A stretch of DNA of 64,000 nucleotides, taken from contig NC_030678.2 in NCBI RefSeq assembly GCF_000004195.4, forward strand, positions 58,497,378-58,561,377. Reading direction: 5' to 3'. The translations under genes and the position numbers were made by a program. Below, piece after piece: positions 1 to 11,531 of the stretch (position 1 is the stretch's first letter; every line of letters begins with the position of its first letter). Origin of the DNA: Xenopus tropicalis (Eukaryota > Chordata > Amphibia > Anura > Pipidae). Below the pieces are notes generated by a model, which was not told the DNA's origin, ran no database searches, and saw nothing but the letters and a program-made list of their open reading frames with translations.

Positions 1-157
1 CAAAAATCTGCTCTTTTGTTAAGCAAATATACATATATGAGTATGGACAGCTTTTGGCGCTGTCATGCAGGGTGTTTCATTGCCCAGTGGGAAATCACTT
101 CTCCATGTAACAGGGCCCATAGTCTTTCAAATGCAGGCAGTTGGGGGATCTATTATT

Positions 158-342
158 AAAGAGCCGATGCGGTCCCCGATCCGACTAGATTTTCTAACTT
201 GCCCGATCGAGATCTGGCCAATTTCAGGTCAGATATCGGTCAGGCAGGGCCGTCGGGAGTGCCCATACACGGGCCAATTAGCTGCCGAATCGGTCTAAGG
301 GACAGATATCGGCAGCTACTATCGGCCCGTGTATGGGGACCT
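158..342. mobile_element. GGTCCCCATACACGG-type foldback element, right part
   Basis: Ends in CCCGTGTATGGGGACCT followed by TTAA (343-346). The same sequence recurs at 3685-5980 and 22320-22651. Only the right part is present; the left border near 158 is where similarity to the 22.3-kb copy stops. TTAA target sites and an AGG terminal trinucleotide fit T2/Kolobok-type MITEs. Confidence 0.8.
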
Positions 343-346
343 TTAA

Positions 347-764
347 AGGAACAGTAAGACCAAAAAATGTATATATTTCAAAGAAATTAAACTATAATGT
401 ACTGCTGCCCTGCACTGGTAAAAGTTTTGTGTTTGCTTCAGAAACATTACTAGAGTTTATATAAACCCTGGTGTGTAGCCATGGGGGCAGCCATTCAAAA
501 GAAGAAAAGGCACAGGTTATATAGCAGCTAACAGATAAACCCTGTAGAATACAATGGTGTCTTATCTGTTATCTGCTATGTAACCTGTGCCTTTTCTCCT
601 TTTTTCCAGCTTGAATGGCTGCCCCCGTGGCTACACAGCAGCTTATTTATATAAACTAAATTAGTGTTCCTAAAGCAAACACCCCAGTTTTACCATTGCA
701 GGGCAACAGTACGTTATGTTTCAATTACTTTAAAACACTTTCATTTTTTGGTGTTACTGTTCCT
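347..764. mobile_element. T2-type MITE, complete, TTAA-flanked
   Basis: Begins AGGAACAGTAAGACC and ends GGTGTTACTGTTCCT, with TTAA at 343-346 and 765-768. The arms form a long inverted repeat (about 471-505 pairs with 612-645). The AGGRR terminus and TTAA duplication are the published signature of the Xenopus T2 MITE family. The left TTAA is shared with the end of the preceding element, so it inserted into, or directly beside, that element's target site. Confidence 0.88.
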
Positions 765-768
765 TTAA

Positions 769-3520
769 GGAGCACAAATTGCTAGTGAGAGAGCTAATAT
801 AACTGAAAGGTCATTCAGGCATGATAGGCCATGACACTTAAGCTGATCTATATCAATAAAGTCATATTTACATTCCAGGAAATAAAACAATTTTCCACAA
901 CACACCCCTAAAACCTATTCCAACCATAAAAGCACCCAGTAGCAGTATACAGGAGATACGTCAATAATTTATGATACAGAAGATACGCCTTTTATACAAA
1001 TAAAGGAATCCTAAGGCAAATAACCAGGTTACCATAACAGCAAACACATGCACAACTATGCATTAACACAAATCCTCACCACACACACAGATATCCCCAT
1101 GCACACAAATCCAAACCTACACTTAAATGCCTACACACATTGCACCCTACATAAACCCAGACATCATCATTAAGAGCTTACAATCTAAAGGCATTAGTAC
1201 ATAGACTAATATAGGCTATTGTTGTATTTTTGTATGTAAACTATATTTTAATGTATACACCCATTTATTGTACAGATCTGTGAAATATGTTGGCACTTTA
1301 TAAATACAGCTAAACCCTCATTTTATGTTTTTTCAGGTTTCACTGTACATTTATACATATTCCCATATGGATCCTGAACAACAATTCCTAACACCCCACC
1401 CAAAAACACACAATATAACTCGCCTACACAATATATGCACTCTCATATGTTTGCTTTTTAAAATTAATGTAATTTGTGAGAAAAAAGACCCTGGAAATTT
1501 CAAACCATGAGATTATTTACAAAGGGCTAGGTCAAGATTGTAAACAGGCTTTTAGAAAAAAAAAAAGGTTACTATTTTAAACATGAACATTGACATGAAC
1601 AGAACAGTAAATTATCTGTAAAATGAAGTTGTATTTTAACTTATATGCCCACTGTGCTTTCCAGAATAGTGCATGTTTGTGCAGCATAATTTTATGACTG
1701 CTACTATCATTATTCTTTATTTATGTTTCACTGACATATTCTACAGCGCTTTACATGGACACAGAGGGACTCGAGGTAGTAGGTCTGGCAATAACAAAAC
1801 CTTGACCCACCATCCACCCAAACCCACACCACCAGCCACACCTAAATGTGGGTATAGAATTTACCCGCACATCACTAATACACATTTTTTCTGGGTAATT
1901 TGCAGAATGTTCCAAAGCAACTTTATCTCAGTTGATAGCTTAGTTATAGAGTTTATTCTCACCTGCTACCAATATTGGCCTAACTTACCACTCCATATCA
2001 CAAAGTGAGTGTTTATGCCATAGTGAAGAAAGATATTGAGGTCATAGCATCTGTAATTGTAAAGAACCCTGGCAAAGCCCAGTCTGCACATAAATCTCCA
2101 TGCTGGCCCTGTAGATATTTAAAACCTTTTAGTGCATGCTGTGTTTGAGCACTAAAAAAGTACAGAATTGTGGGGGAAATGTTTGAAGTTTGACACAAAA
2201 CTTGGTAGTTTACAGCAGAACTTATAAAGAAAAAGTATCTCCTATTACATGTCTCAGAATTTAAAGTTTCTTTAAGAATAATATTATTTAAGAACATTAA
2301 GACCATTCCTCTTCCTCCTTATCGTGAAGTGGTTCCTTCTTTGAAAATAGCATACTCTTTGGTTCTGTATATCTTTGTGAGTTTTTTGTTTACTTAACCT
2401 TTTAACCTTTATTCTTTTCTTCCTGAAGAAGCTTCTTGTCAGGGTATACACTCTATAGTGGTGTAGCATTCCAACAGTAGAATTAGTTTTCATTGTGTGC
2501 ACTGTTGATACTTACATGCAACACAGTATAATGCATTTTCAATCATACCTAATGGCTTTCCCATAGAGCTTATATTCTAAGGTAAAAGAAGAACTAAAGT
2601 ATTTTTTCCATCATAAGGCCCCTGCTGGGACTTAAAGAGACACAGACAGACAGACATGGAGGCCACCAATTCTGCCGTGCCTCTCTTCTTTTTCTGATCT
2701 GTTATGGCAGGACTATTTGGCAGAGCAGGGCCCTGTTCAGAAAAACGAGAGAAGCAGCTGGGTTGGAAGACTCTGCAGGGGCCTGACAATATATAAATGT
2801 CTTTATTTTCCCTTAAATAGCACAGTATCCAAAGAGAGAGCTTTCACACACCCTTGCCTTCCCAGAAAGGTGAGGCCCAGTGATTAGTAACAGAGAGAAA
2901 GACACCCTCCTGAATTTAGTGGAACAGAAATTCACAATGAGCAGTTACAATCAGGGTAAACCACTGCAAGTTCAATAAGTGCAATGTTTCAGGGCCATAC
3001 CACTTTGTCAAGCACTTTTAAACACCCTAGATTATGCATAATGCATAATTGATGAAAACTTCAAAAAGGGAGAAAACTCCATAACCCCATGCATGAAAGT
3101 GAACACATAGTCCATCACAAATGGGCATTCAATATTTCTTAAGTGAAAGTTCAAAAACAGGCCAAAAATCTGCCCCAACACTTGAATTAGCTCCCTTCTA
3201 TCTTGGGATCCTTTTAATTTTATCTTTCATGGCCCTTAAATCTGTAATGTCATAACCTTGGGATTCTTTTTCATATAACTCACCGGTAGATGTGATGCAT
3301 CTAACCTGCAGTATTAGCTCTTGGGGAGAGCCCTGAAGAGACCTTGGTGAGGAAAACTGGTGGACCTAATAAAGTTATTCCTGTATGCTGTCATTTCCTG
3401 ATATTAACATCAAGGAAGTACAATTCAGTGGGGTTGACTCCAAGTGTAAACTTAAATGTGGAATATACATTATTGAGGTAAATATTCTGCCTTAAATTTG
3501 CAAGGGTTCCCCCTACTTGT
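769..3520. other. Intergenic stretch with only repeat scraps
   Basis: No gene visible. It holds two small fragments of a TTTATAAATA-tailed dispersed repeat (about 1264-1312 and 1715-1790), an A-run near 1555-1566, and otherwise AT-rich sequence without recognisable coding or regulatory structure. Confidence 0.6.
1264..1312 (+). repeat. Tail of a dispersed TTGGCRCTTTATAAATA repeat
   Basis: Resembles the better preserved copy at 24650-24695 (TATTGTACAG, ATATGTTGGC, TTTATAAATA in the same order). This is the 3' end of a common Xenopus retroposon; the family name cannot be fixed by eye. Confidence 0.45.
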
Positions 3521-3684
3521 AACTGATCTGTGCTCTGGAGAATTCTGTTTTTCAGAAACACAAACAGATATTTTCATATTTTATTGTGAAATTTCACATG
3601 GAGCTGTATTCATCATTTCCCAGGGTGCTACAGCCATATGACCTGTGCTCCCATAAACTTCAGTCACACTTTACTGTGCTGTAA
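3521..3684. mobile_element. GGTATACTGTCAT-type MITE, left half of a split copy
   Basis: Matches the left half of the complete copy at 18396-18955 (shared blocks AATTTCACATGG, CCAGGGTGC, ACAGCCATRT, TTTAGTCACACTTTAC and so on). It breaks off at 3684, where another foldback element begins, and the right half resumes at about 5985. The outer left border is eroded. Confidence 0.75.
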
Positions 3685-3771
3685 AGGTCCCCATACACGG
3701 GCCGATTCTAGCAGCCGATATCGGTCCCTTAGACCGATTTGGCACTACCGACGGGACTGCCTGACCGATAT

Positions 3772-4472
3772 GTAGTGGAGAATGCCATTATGAGCAGTAA
3801 TCAGCATGGCTTTATGAAGGACAGGTCATGTCAGACCAATTTAATTGCTTTTTATGATGAGGTAAGTAAGAAGCTGGACAGTGGGGATGCAGTAGATATA
3901 ATATATTTTGATTTTGCCAAAGCATTTGATACCGTTCCCCACAAACGACTGCTTTCTAAACTAAGGTCTGTTGGTCTTAGTGAAGTCTTTTGCACATGGA
4001 TAGAAAACTGGCTACAGGATCGGGTACAGAGGGTGGTTGTTAATGGCACATTCTCTACTTGGAGTAAGGTTCTTGGTGGGGTCCCTCAGGGTTCTGTACT
4101 GGGTCCACTTTTGTTTAACTTGTTCATAAATGACTTAGGGGAGGGTATAAAAAGTAATGTATCAGTGTTTGCAGATGACACAAAACTCTGCAGACCAGTC
4201 AATTATATCCAGGATGTGGCATCCTTGCAGCAGGATCTTGACCAACCGGCAATCTGGGCAGCTAAGTGGCAGATGAGATTTAATGTGGATAAATGTAAGG
4301 TCATGCACCTGGGATGTAAAAATATGCAAGCCACTTATACCCTTAATGGGACTGCACTAGGCAAATCCATAATGGAGAAGGACCTTGGAGTCCTTGTAGA
4401 TAATAAACTTGGCTGTAGCAAGCAATGCCAGGCAGCAGCTGCAAGGGCAAACAAGGTTTTGAGCTGTATTAA
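3772..4472 (+). pseudogene. CR1 reverse transcriptase fragment, upstream piece
   Basis: Frame 1 reads through typical RT motifs: QHGFMKDRSC, then DFAKAFDTVPHKRLL (palm motif A aspartate), GVPQGSVLGPLLFNLFINDL (motif B) and VFADDTKL (the FADD box, motif C), ending in NKVLSCIKG. The frame is undamaged up to the MITE, which gives it an unrelated tail and a stop at 4638. The endonuclease and N-terminal RT are missing. It is a dead fragment of a retroelement polyprotein. Confidence 0.92.
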
Positions 4473-4988
4473 AGGGGACCTGTCACCCAGACATAAAAAG
4501 CTGTATAATAAAAGGCCTTTTCAAATTAAACATGAAACCCAAATTCATTTTTATATTAACACATCCAAACCCATTATAAAGGCATTTAAAAATCCCAGCT
4601 GTCAATCATATATTGCTTTCCCCACCTCTATGCCTTAGGCATAGAGGCGGGACAAACAATAAATTTAGCTTTCCGTTCAGCACTACCTAGATGTCACTGA
4701 ACATCTCACTTTCCCCTCCCTCCTCATCATCTAATTGTGTAGCCAGTGCAAGGGCATGGGCATCTGGCCCCCCATTCTGGGGCATAAACAAGATTTTGGC
4801 ATGATACAAAGTTTGCCTTTATAACAGTGTCCACAAAATGGTGCCTGCCTGCTTTCTTTGATTGAGTGATTCCAAGACAGAAGGAAACAAGATTTATATT
4901 ATTTATATAGCGTAAGTAACGTTTATTTTGATTAACTAACAATATAAAAAATAATTTAGAGTTATGTCTTTGGGGTGACAGGTCCCCT
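4473..4988. mobile_element. T2-like MITE inserted in the CR1 ORF, perfect TTAA duplication
   Basis: Termini AGGGGACCTGTCACCC and GGGTGACAGGTCCCCT are inverted repeats (16 nt, one mismatch at most), flanked by TTAA at 4469-4472 and 4989-4992. Removing 516 bp plus one TTAA restores an uninterrupted CR1 reading frame, which confirms both the borders and that it is the youngest layer of the nest. Confidence 0.92.
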
Positions 4989-4992
4989 TTAA

Positions 4993-5509
4993 AAGGGGTA
5001 TAGATTCACAGGAGGAGGGGGTTATTCTTCCCATTTACAGAGCACTGGTAAGGCCCCATCTAGAATATGCTGTTCAGTTTTGGTCTCCAGTGCTCAAACG
5101 GGACATGATTGAGTTAGAGAGGGTCCAGAGAAGGGCAACTAAGCTGGTTAAGGGTATGGAAAGTCTCAGTTATGAAGAAAGACTGGCCAAGTTGGGTCTG
5201 TTTACGCTGGAGAAGAGGCGCTTAAGGGGTGACATGATAACTATGAATAAATATATAAGGGGATCATATAATAACCTTTCTAATGTTTTATTTACCAGTA
5301 GGTCCTTCCAACGGACACGAGGGCACCCACTCCGTTTAGAAGAAGGGAGGTTCCGTTTAAATATTCGGAAAGGATTTTTTACTGTGAGAGCTGTGAAGTT
5401 GTGGAATTCCTTCCCCAAATCAGTTGTACTGGCTGATACATTATATAGCTTTAAGAAGGGGCTGGATGGATTCTTAGCAAGTGAGGGAATACATGGTTAT
5501 GGGAGATAG
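4993..5509 (+). pseudogene. CR1 ORF2 C-terminal fragment, downstream piece
   Basis: Continues the RT frame after the MITE: RPHLEYAVQFWSPVLKRD, LERVQRRATKLVKG, then YEERLAKLGLFTLEKRRLRG and FFTVRAVKLWNSFPKSVV, the conserved CR1 C-terminus, ending at TAG 5507-5509. No internal stop, so the copy was recent when interrupted. Not expected to be expressed as a protein. Confidence 0.9.
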
Positions 5510-5984
5510 CTCTCAGTACAAGTGAGGGAATACAGGGGTATGGGGATAGCTCTTAGTACAAGTTGATCGAGGGACTGGTCCGATTGCCATCTTGGAGTCA
5601 GGAAGGAATTTTTTCCCCTCTGCGGCAAATTAGAGAGGCTTCAGATGGGGTTCAACTAGTAGTTAGGCAGGTTATATATAGGCATTACGGTTGAACGTGA
5701 TGGACGTATGTCTTTTTTCATCCCAACTTACTATGTTACTATGTTACTATGTATGATATCTGGCCTGAAATCGGACAGATCTCGATCAGGCAGGTTTAAA
5801 AATCTAGTCGGATTGGGGACCACATCGGCTCGTTGATGCGGTCCCTGAACCGACTTTGCCTATACCCGTCGTTATAATTTGATCGAATTAGCCTGGATTC
5901 TCCCTATATCGTCCACTCGTAGGTGGGGGATATCGGAAGAAGATCCGCTCGCTTGGCGATCTTAAGGTGTATGGGGACCTTTAG

Positions 5985-6342
5985 TCGGCATGATCTCTCC
6001 CTTTCCCCCCAGCAGCAGATCAACTGAACAATGGAAAGGTAGCAAGATAGCAGCTCCCAGTATATATCAAAATAGCACTCAATATTCTGGTGTGGGACTC
6101 CTCCAGTTACATGGGAGTAGGAAAAACAATAGGTTATCTTAAAGTAGTTCTAATGTGTAGTCCTGGCTCTTTCAGAATGTTTAGTGTGCACAATGCACTG
6201 AGAGGGCTGCCTACACACCAATGTTCCAAAATACATTTATTGGTTCAAGAATAACATTTTAAATGGTAGAGTGAATTATTTGCTATGTAACCAGTGTAGT
6301 TTAGAAATAAAAAGTATGCCATAAAATCATGACAGTATACCT
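5985..6342. mobile_element. GGTATACTGTCAT-type MITE, right half of the split copy
   Basis: Resumes the sequence interrupted at 3684 (AGATCAACTGAACAATGG, GGTAGCAAGATAGCAGCTCCCAG and others match 18630-18690) and ends ATGACAGTATACCT. No TTAA follows (GTCATGG), so the right target site is lost or mutated. Confidence 0.75.
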
Positions 6343-7256
6343 GTCATGGAGGATTCAGGGATGGTCTTTTGTACCTTGGGTTCCATCATCCTTTTACTAG
6401 CTACAAAAGGATCAAACATGACGTATGATACAATGTCAATGCCTAGGGCCTTTCTACAGACCCTGACATTGCTGATCAACGATTAGCTGCCAACTTGGTT
6501 AGTAAACAATTCAATTAGTTGTATGAATGAAGTTATCAGAAAACTCAGAGCTAAGCTTCCATTTAATAATTTGTGTGTAGCAATATGGGTATCCACGTGA
6601 GTAGCAAATATATCAGTGCAATTAATAATTTGTGCATAGCAATATAGGTATCCATTTGAGTGGCAAATGTTATAAATACCAGTCCAATCTGCAAACTAAT
6701 AATTTTGACAGATAACCCAAAAAAGGAATCCGTAGTCCATCTGTTTTGGCTCAGATCTTCTGTTCCCCACAGATAATCCACACCATGGTATAACACATCA
6801 TGCTTCAGTTGGCACTGAGAGGTTGATGCACTTTGCAGGGTTAGTGCCAGATGTAACATGTTGCACTTGAATAGAAAAGTTAAAGTTTATGTCACTTGTT
6901 CACAAATGAATATGATTCATTTTACAGCATTTAATAATTATAGAATTACATATAGATTTTAAAATATTACCTGAATTGTCTAAAATAAGTGAGGGCACTG
7001 TCATGAAAGATGACAATCTTTTCAAGGTGGTAAGCCAAAAAATTACAGGGGGTGAAGTCACAGCTCTTAACTGTTCTTTTTGTTTATTTTTATTTTATAT
7101 ACTTGTATTTTGAGTGCTCTGCAGTTTTTGTGTGCTAAACTTTACATTTTTATAACATTGCATATTTTAATATTGTTGTGAGATGGTTCTTTCACCTTGC
7201 AACTGTTCTTATCTCAGTCACTAATCCACATAAAGGCTTAAAGTTCTGCAGTCATA
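6343..7256. other. Unique AT-rich stretch with a 59-bp tandem pair
   Basis: No gene visible. An imperfect tandem duplication with a 59-bp period lies at 6563-6686 (AATAATTTGTG... at 6565 and 6624). Confidence 0.6.
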
Positions 7257-7259
7257 TAA

Positions 7260-7450
7260 GGGCTCTGGCACAGGGGAGATTAGTCGCCCGCGACAAATTC
7301 AGTGACGATTTCAGTGAAATTGCGCCGCCCCGTATGCCATCCCACCGGCGATTTACATTTTTGCCGGTGGGATGGCATTTCGGGGAGATTAGTCGCCCGC
7401 GAACAGGGAGATTTGTCGCGGGCGACTAAACTCCCCGTGTGCCAGAGCCC
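7260..7450. mobile_element. GGGCTCTGGCACA-type foldback MITE, TAA-flanked
   Basis: Starts GGGCTCTGGCACAGGGGAG and ends CTCCCCGTGTGCCAGAGCCC, with direct TAA at 7257-7259 and 7451-7453. The inner hairpin blocks GATTAGTCGCCCGCG and GGGATGGCAT are shared by at least eight pieces in the window. A 3-bp TWA target duplication fits PIF/Harbinger-type MITEs; the family name is not certain. Confidence 0.88.
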
Positions 7451-7735
7451 TAAAAAGTAAGCATTGTTGGAATTTGGACCTCTCGTGTGCTCTCAGGGTG
7501 GGCAAAATGCCTTTCTTTGCCTGTCGTCACTAACCATAGGAAACATGGGAAGTTACATTCTCGAAATGGGATACAGAAATTTGCACTGCTTGTTCATTTC
7601 TGCTGGATACCATTAGCCACAGGCAGAGCATTTTTCATGCTAGCCTATGGAAAGGGGTGACAGGAAATAACAGGGGTATTGAAGACTGAGGTTCTCCTGA
7701 CATTACCAGAGCAGTCAAAATGTGATGTTTTCCAT

Positions 7736-8116
7736 AGCCCTAAAGCAAGGTAACCTATTATTTTCTCCTACTTCCATGTAACTGGAGGAGTCGCAAGCCA
7801 GACTTGGATTTCTTACTATTGAGTGCTATTATGAAATTGATATTGGGAACTGCTATCTTGCTAGTTTTCCATTGTTCTGCTGATCGGCTGCTGGGAGGGG
7901 GGTGATATCACTCTAACATGCAGCTCAGCAGTAAAGTGTGACTAAAGTTTATCAGAGCACAGGTTACATGGCTGTGGCACCCTGTGAAATTTTGAAAATT
8001 AAATATAAAAAAAATACAGTGTTTTTGAAAAATGGATCTCAATGCAGGATTCTGCTGGAGAAGCTCTACTAACTGATGAGTTTTGAAAAAAATGTTTTTA
8101 CCATGACAGTATACCT
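7736..8116. mobile_element. GGTATACTGTCAT-type MITE, truncated, reverse orientation
   Basis: Ends ATGACAGTATACCT followed by TTAA (8117-8120); matches the 18.4-kb copy in reverse. The far end is missing near 7736. It abuts the 3' end of a CR1 copy at that TTAA. Confidence 0.8.
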
Positions 8117-8545
8117 TTAACATAGTTACACAGGGTTGAAAAAAGACCAGAGTCCATCAAGTTCAACCCTTCCAAGTAAACCCAGCACACACAACCTATA
8201 CTTACCAATCTATACACTCACATACATAAACAATATATATAACTACTAATACTAACTGTAAATATTAGTATCACAATAGCCTTGGATAATATGCTTGTTC
8301 AAGAACTCATCCAGGCCCCTCTTAAAGGCATTAACAGAATCTGCCATTACCACATCACTAGAAAGGGCATTCCACAGCCTCACTGCCCTCACTGTGAAAA
8401 ACCATCTATGCTGCATTACACACTGTTTTCAGGCACAAAGGTTCCTGGGGTTCCCTGAGGTTTAGGGTAGAGCCATTATCTCAGGAGTTAGTTCCCTATT
8501 GTAAGAAGAAATTATCCCATCACTGTTTTCTCTATTGCATGCTTC
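8117..8545 (-). mobile_element. CR1 LINE 3' fragment, reverse strand
   Basis: On the minus strand it ends in the GTCTTTTTTCAACCC block and CTATGTTAA tail typical of Xenopus CR1. Upstream is a decayed C-terminal coding stretch around 8310-8420 (minus strand TTCACAGTGAGGGCAGTGAG, equivalent to FTVRAV in the copy at 5.4 kb). The right border is approximate. Confidence 0.8.
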
Positions 8546-10019
8546 CATCCTACTGCCTGCAATCTAGTGCTGATCATTTGGGTCTCATTTAAGTCTACGA
8601 AAGTCTGTTGTGCATTACATTAGAATGCAAATATGTTTCATACTACAAATTCCTTCTCTACATACTTTCATTCATCCATATGAACAATGCTGCCATGCTG
8701 TTTGTGGCATATATGAAAACTTTCCATAAACTATGAAAGCTCTACTTTTTACAACATTTTGTGTACATTTTATTTACATTTTCTTCTTATTTTTCACATT
8801 TATTGCAATTAGGTCATAGTTTAAATCATATGGTAATATTACATTTCTGAAAACATCAGTGTACAGGTAAAACTGTCAAGTTAGGAAAGAGGAAACAGTA
8901 ATATATGTATACAGGGGCAAATGCACTAAAATGCCATTTGAAGGTCAACACATGGCAAGACATTTGTTGTACAATCTGTCTGGAATTACCTAGTGCTTGT
9001 CATAAAGGTCATCACTCTAACACCTGGCTAGTGAAGAGCACAGGGTGTCTGAATGTTAATTTACACAGTGTATACTTAACAGCTTGTCTCACTCCACCTA
9101 TAATCCTGTAAAATGCTAAGCTATTATGTTACAAGGCATTTTAAGGCAAGTGTTGCCCCTGGACAAGGAAACACAATTTCACTTTAAAGTCATTATCTCT
9201 ACAGGTGTTCAAAACAAACAAAAGAATTAATACTGTCTTACCAAACAGCAACTCATTTAGAGTGAGATGCAGTCTAGTCATAGAAGACCCATGGTTATAC
9301 CTTGAATGTAATTGTGGTTTAACAAAAGAATGCTATTCAGTAGATCAGTCATGGTTCTGGCACACCTACATCTGAAACATCTCCAAAACTGATTATGTTA
9401 AATAAAAGAAAAATTCAAACCACAATTAGTGCCAGAAGGAAAAGCAGTGAAAGACACAACAATGTACCTTACCACATTTACTTTGCTTGTTCTTCTACAT
9501 ACTGATAATAAAATTATCAATTACTAATTTCCATTTATGAACTACATCAATATAAATATGATACGTTTATTGTTGCATATATCGAAAAGTAAATGCACAA
9601 ACCTCTACATTTGTTTCAATTTTTCTGTATTTTGGAGTGCACTATGTATACAGGCAATAATATGCCTGTTAGTGAGATACTATCGGGCACATTAGCATCA
9701 TCCCCAAATGTCCCTCTTTTAATTTTAGTCACCCATCCTTTTTATTTTTAAAAAATGTATTTTCTTTGTTTTGCTAAGCTTTGTCCAGTTTCATAATCCA
9801 GTGTAGTAAACAATGTGTTTGTTAGTAGAGTCTTTTATAATGACTGCTGGAATCTCAAACAAAAAGCAAAACAGAACTGCTGCTTTGGGAAAGGAATGAA
9901 AAGGACCCAACAGTTTGATTAGCTCATCTAGAAAACCGAGCAGAAAACCGGCAATATTTTTTAATTTAATATTTCCACAATTACTATAATTTATGACATT
10001 TCATCTTGTTTTTTAGGCC
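8546..10019. other. No gene or named repeat seen
   Basis: AT-rich unique sequence. Only short chance reading frames. Confidence 0.5.
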
Positions 10020-10022
10020 TTA

Positions 10023-10094
10023 GGCTAATGTCAGACGAGTCGTCTGGCGTATATTTTCGGCAAGCGGCGCCAGTCGACTCGTCTAACATTAGCC
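10023..10094. mobile_element. Short 72-bp foldback MITE, TTA-flanked
   Basis: GGCTAATGTCAGACGAGTCG and CGACTCGTCTAACATTAGCC are inverted ends (one mismatch) flanked by TTA at 10020-10022 and 10095-10097. Related termini (GGCTAATGGCAGACAG) occur at 18960. Confidence 0.85.
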
Positions 10095-10181
10095 TTAGTT
10101 TTCCTGGGATGTTCCGAACCCTAGAACTTTTTGTGTGATTCAGATACAGGTGTGTTCAGCCAAATCTAATTTGAACCCTTA

Positions 10182-10553
10182 GGAGCTGATTCATCAAAGT
10201 TCTAGTTCGAATTCCAAAATGGGTAAAATTCGGATTAGATTCTATAATTTCTGCTGATCACAAATGTCACAAAAATGCTTACGAAAAAATCGTATTAGTC
10301 ACGATAATATCATATTGGCGATCCGAAAGTCATGAAATTTTCATATCCGGACGATTGTAAATGGCGGAAAACCTTTCTGACTTTGATCCTTCTGTGCATG
10401 TTTTTGGAAGCCTCCCATATGACCCAATGGCACTCTGCAGCTCCAACCTGAATAATTTTTTATGCACAGTACGAAAAAGTTGCGCAAAAAATCGGCAAAA
10501 ATACGCAAGGTACAAAAACTTCGGAGGCAATCGTACTTTGATAAATGGGCCCC
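10182..10553. mobile_element. GGRGC...GCCCC foldback MITE with shared core module, TTA-flanked
   Basis: Termini GGAGCTGATTCATCAAAG and CTTTGATAAATGGGCCCC, with TTA at 10179-10181 and 10554-10556. Carries in reverse orientation the core also found at 14.69-14.78 kb and 44.67-44.79 kb (GGGAGGCTTCCAAAA block). Confidence 0.8.
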
Positions 10554-10667
10554 TTAATGTCATATCATTTTAACATTTTGCATGACTGATGCAATGTATT
10601 TTTTTCTTTTCTACTTTAAATATGCAAGAGATCAATTTTGCATCAGTATTTAGCCAAATGTTTTATT

Positions 10668-11531
10668 AGAGATGTAGCGAACTGTTTGCCGGAGAACTAA
10701 TTCGCATGAAAATCGGGTGTTCGCAAGTTCGCGAACTTTTAGCGATGTTCGCAATTTTGGGTTCGCCTTAGCTGGAGCCAAATTTTGACCTCTCACCAAT
10801 GAGCCAGCAGATACATGGCAGCCAATCAGGCAGCTCTCCCTCCTGGACCACCCCCGGACCACTCCCTTCCATATATAAACCGAAGCCCAGCAGCCATTTT
10901 ACGTTCTGCTTGTGTGTGCTTGATGAGTTAGCATAGGAGAGAGCTGTGCAGGGATTTGAGGGACAGTTTAGGTAGCTTTGCTGACTAGTAATCTACTTTC
11001 TACTGCTCTGTATGTAGCTGCTGGGACAGCTGTCCTGCTGATCTCATCTGCTGTAACCCAATAGTCCTGTTATTCATAGTAGTGCACCAAACACGTTACT
11101 TATATATATATATATATATATTCCGTATCCACAACTGCGGCGTTTTGTCTTTGCGTATGAACCGGCTGTAACCTTTACACGACTTGATTGGCATGTAGAC
11201 GCCGGACATTTTAAAGCAGTTTATTACACAAGTTTAGAAATGTAGTGTGATTTCTGCCCTTTACAGCACAAAACGCAACGCTGTGTCAACAACGTATTTT
11301 TCAGAGAAATTTTTGCCCTTGATCCCCCTCCTGCATGCCACTGTCCAGGTCGTGGCACCCTTTAAACAACTTTAAAATCAGTTTTCTGGCCAGAAATTGC
11401 TTTTCTAGTTTTTAAAGTTCGCCTTCTCATTGAAGTCTATGGGGTTCGCAAAGTTCGCAAAAGTTCGCACTTTTTGGCGGAAGTTCGCGAACGGGTTCGC
11501 AAACTTTTTTTGTGAGGTTCGCTACATCTCT
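10668..11531 (+). mobile_element. 864-bp non-autonomous element, 15-bp TIRs and 10-bp TSD
   Basis: Starts AGAGATGTAGCGAAC and ends GTTCGCTACATCTCT, perfect 15-bp inverted ends, flanked by the direct repeat ATGTTTTATT (10658-10667 and 11532-11541). The subterminal parts are rich in GTTCGCGAAC-like palindromes. The centre has a TATA-like ATATATAAAC (10871-10880) followed by CAGCCATTTTACG, an (AT)n run at 11105-11122 and no coding frame. A 9-10 bp TSD is usual for Mutator-like elements; assignment to that superfamily is inference. Confidence 0.82.
11101..11124. repeat. (AT)n microsatellite
   Basis: Run of alternating TA lying inside the 864-bp element. Confidence 0.9.

Larger units (their letters stand above)
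3772..5754 (+). mobile_element. CR1-type non-LTR retrotransposon, 5'-truncated
   Basis: Encodes the reverse transcriptase palm and the C-terminal region of a CR1-clade LINE, then a CR1-like 3' UTR (CAGGAAGGAATTTTTTCCCC block at 5600-5620) and a TACTATGTTACTATG microsatellite end (5728-5753). The 5' end is truncated within the RT, as is usual for CR1. GATAT at 3767-3771 and 5755-5759 may be a short target duplication. A T2-like MITE at 4473-4988 divides the coding part. Confidence 0.93.
3685..5980. mobile_element. GGTCCCCATACACGG-type foldback element, interrupted by a CR1 LINE
   Basis: Ends AGGTCCCCATACACGGGCC and GTGTATGGGGACCT form inverted termini. Element DNA occupies 3685-3771 and 5755-5980. 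It sits inside an older MITE, and its TTAA target sites have decayed to GTAA and TTAG. The core is split by a 5'-truncated CR1 retrotransposon flanked by GATAT on both sides. Confidence 0.8.

Noticed and set aside
2013..2502. Overlapping minus-strand frames that might be a short gene
   Set aside because: Low-complexity products, no polyadenylation or promoter signals that stand out.
4473..4638. C-terminal tail of the CR1 open frame
   Set aside because: These codons come from the inserted T2-like MITE and are not part of the retroelement protein.
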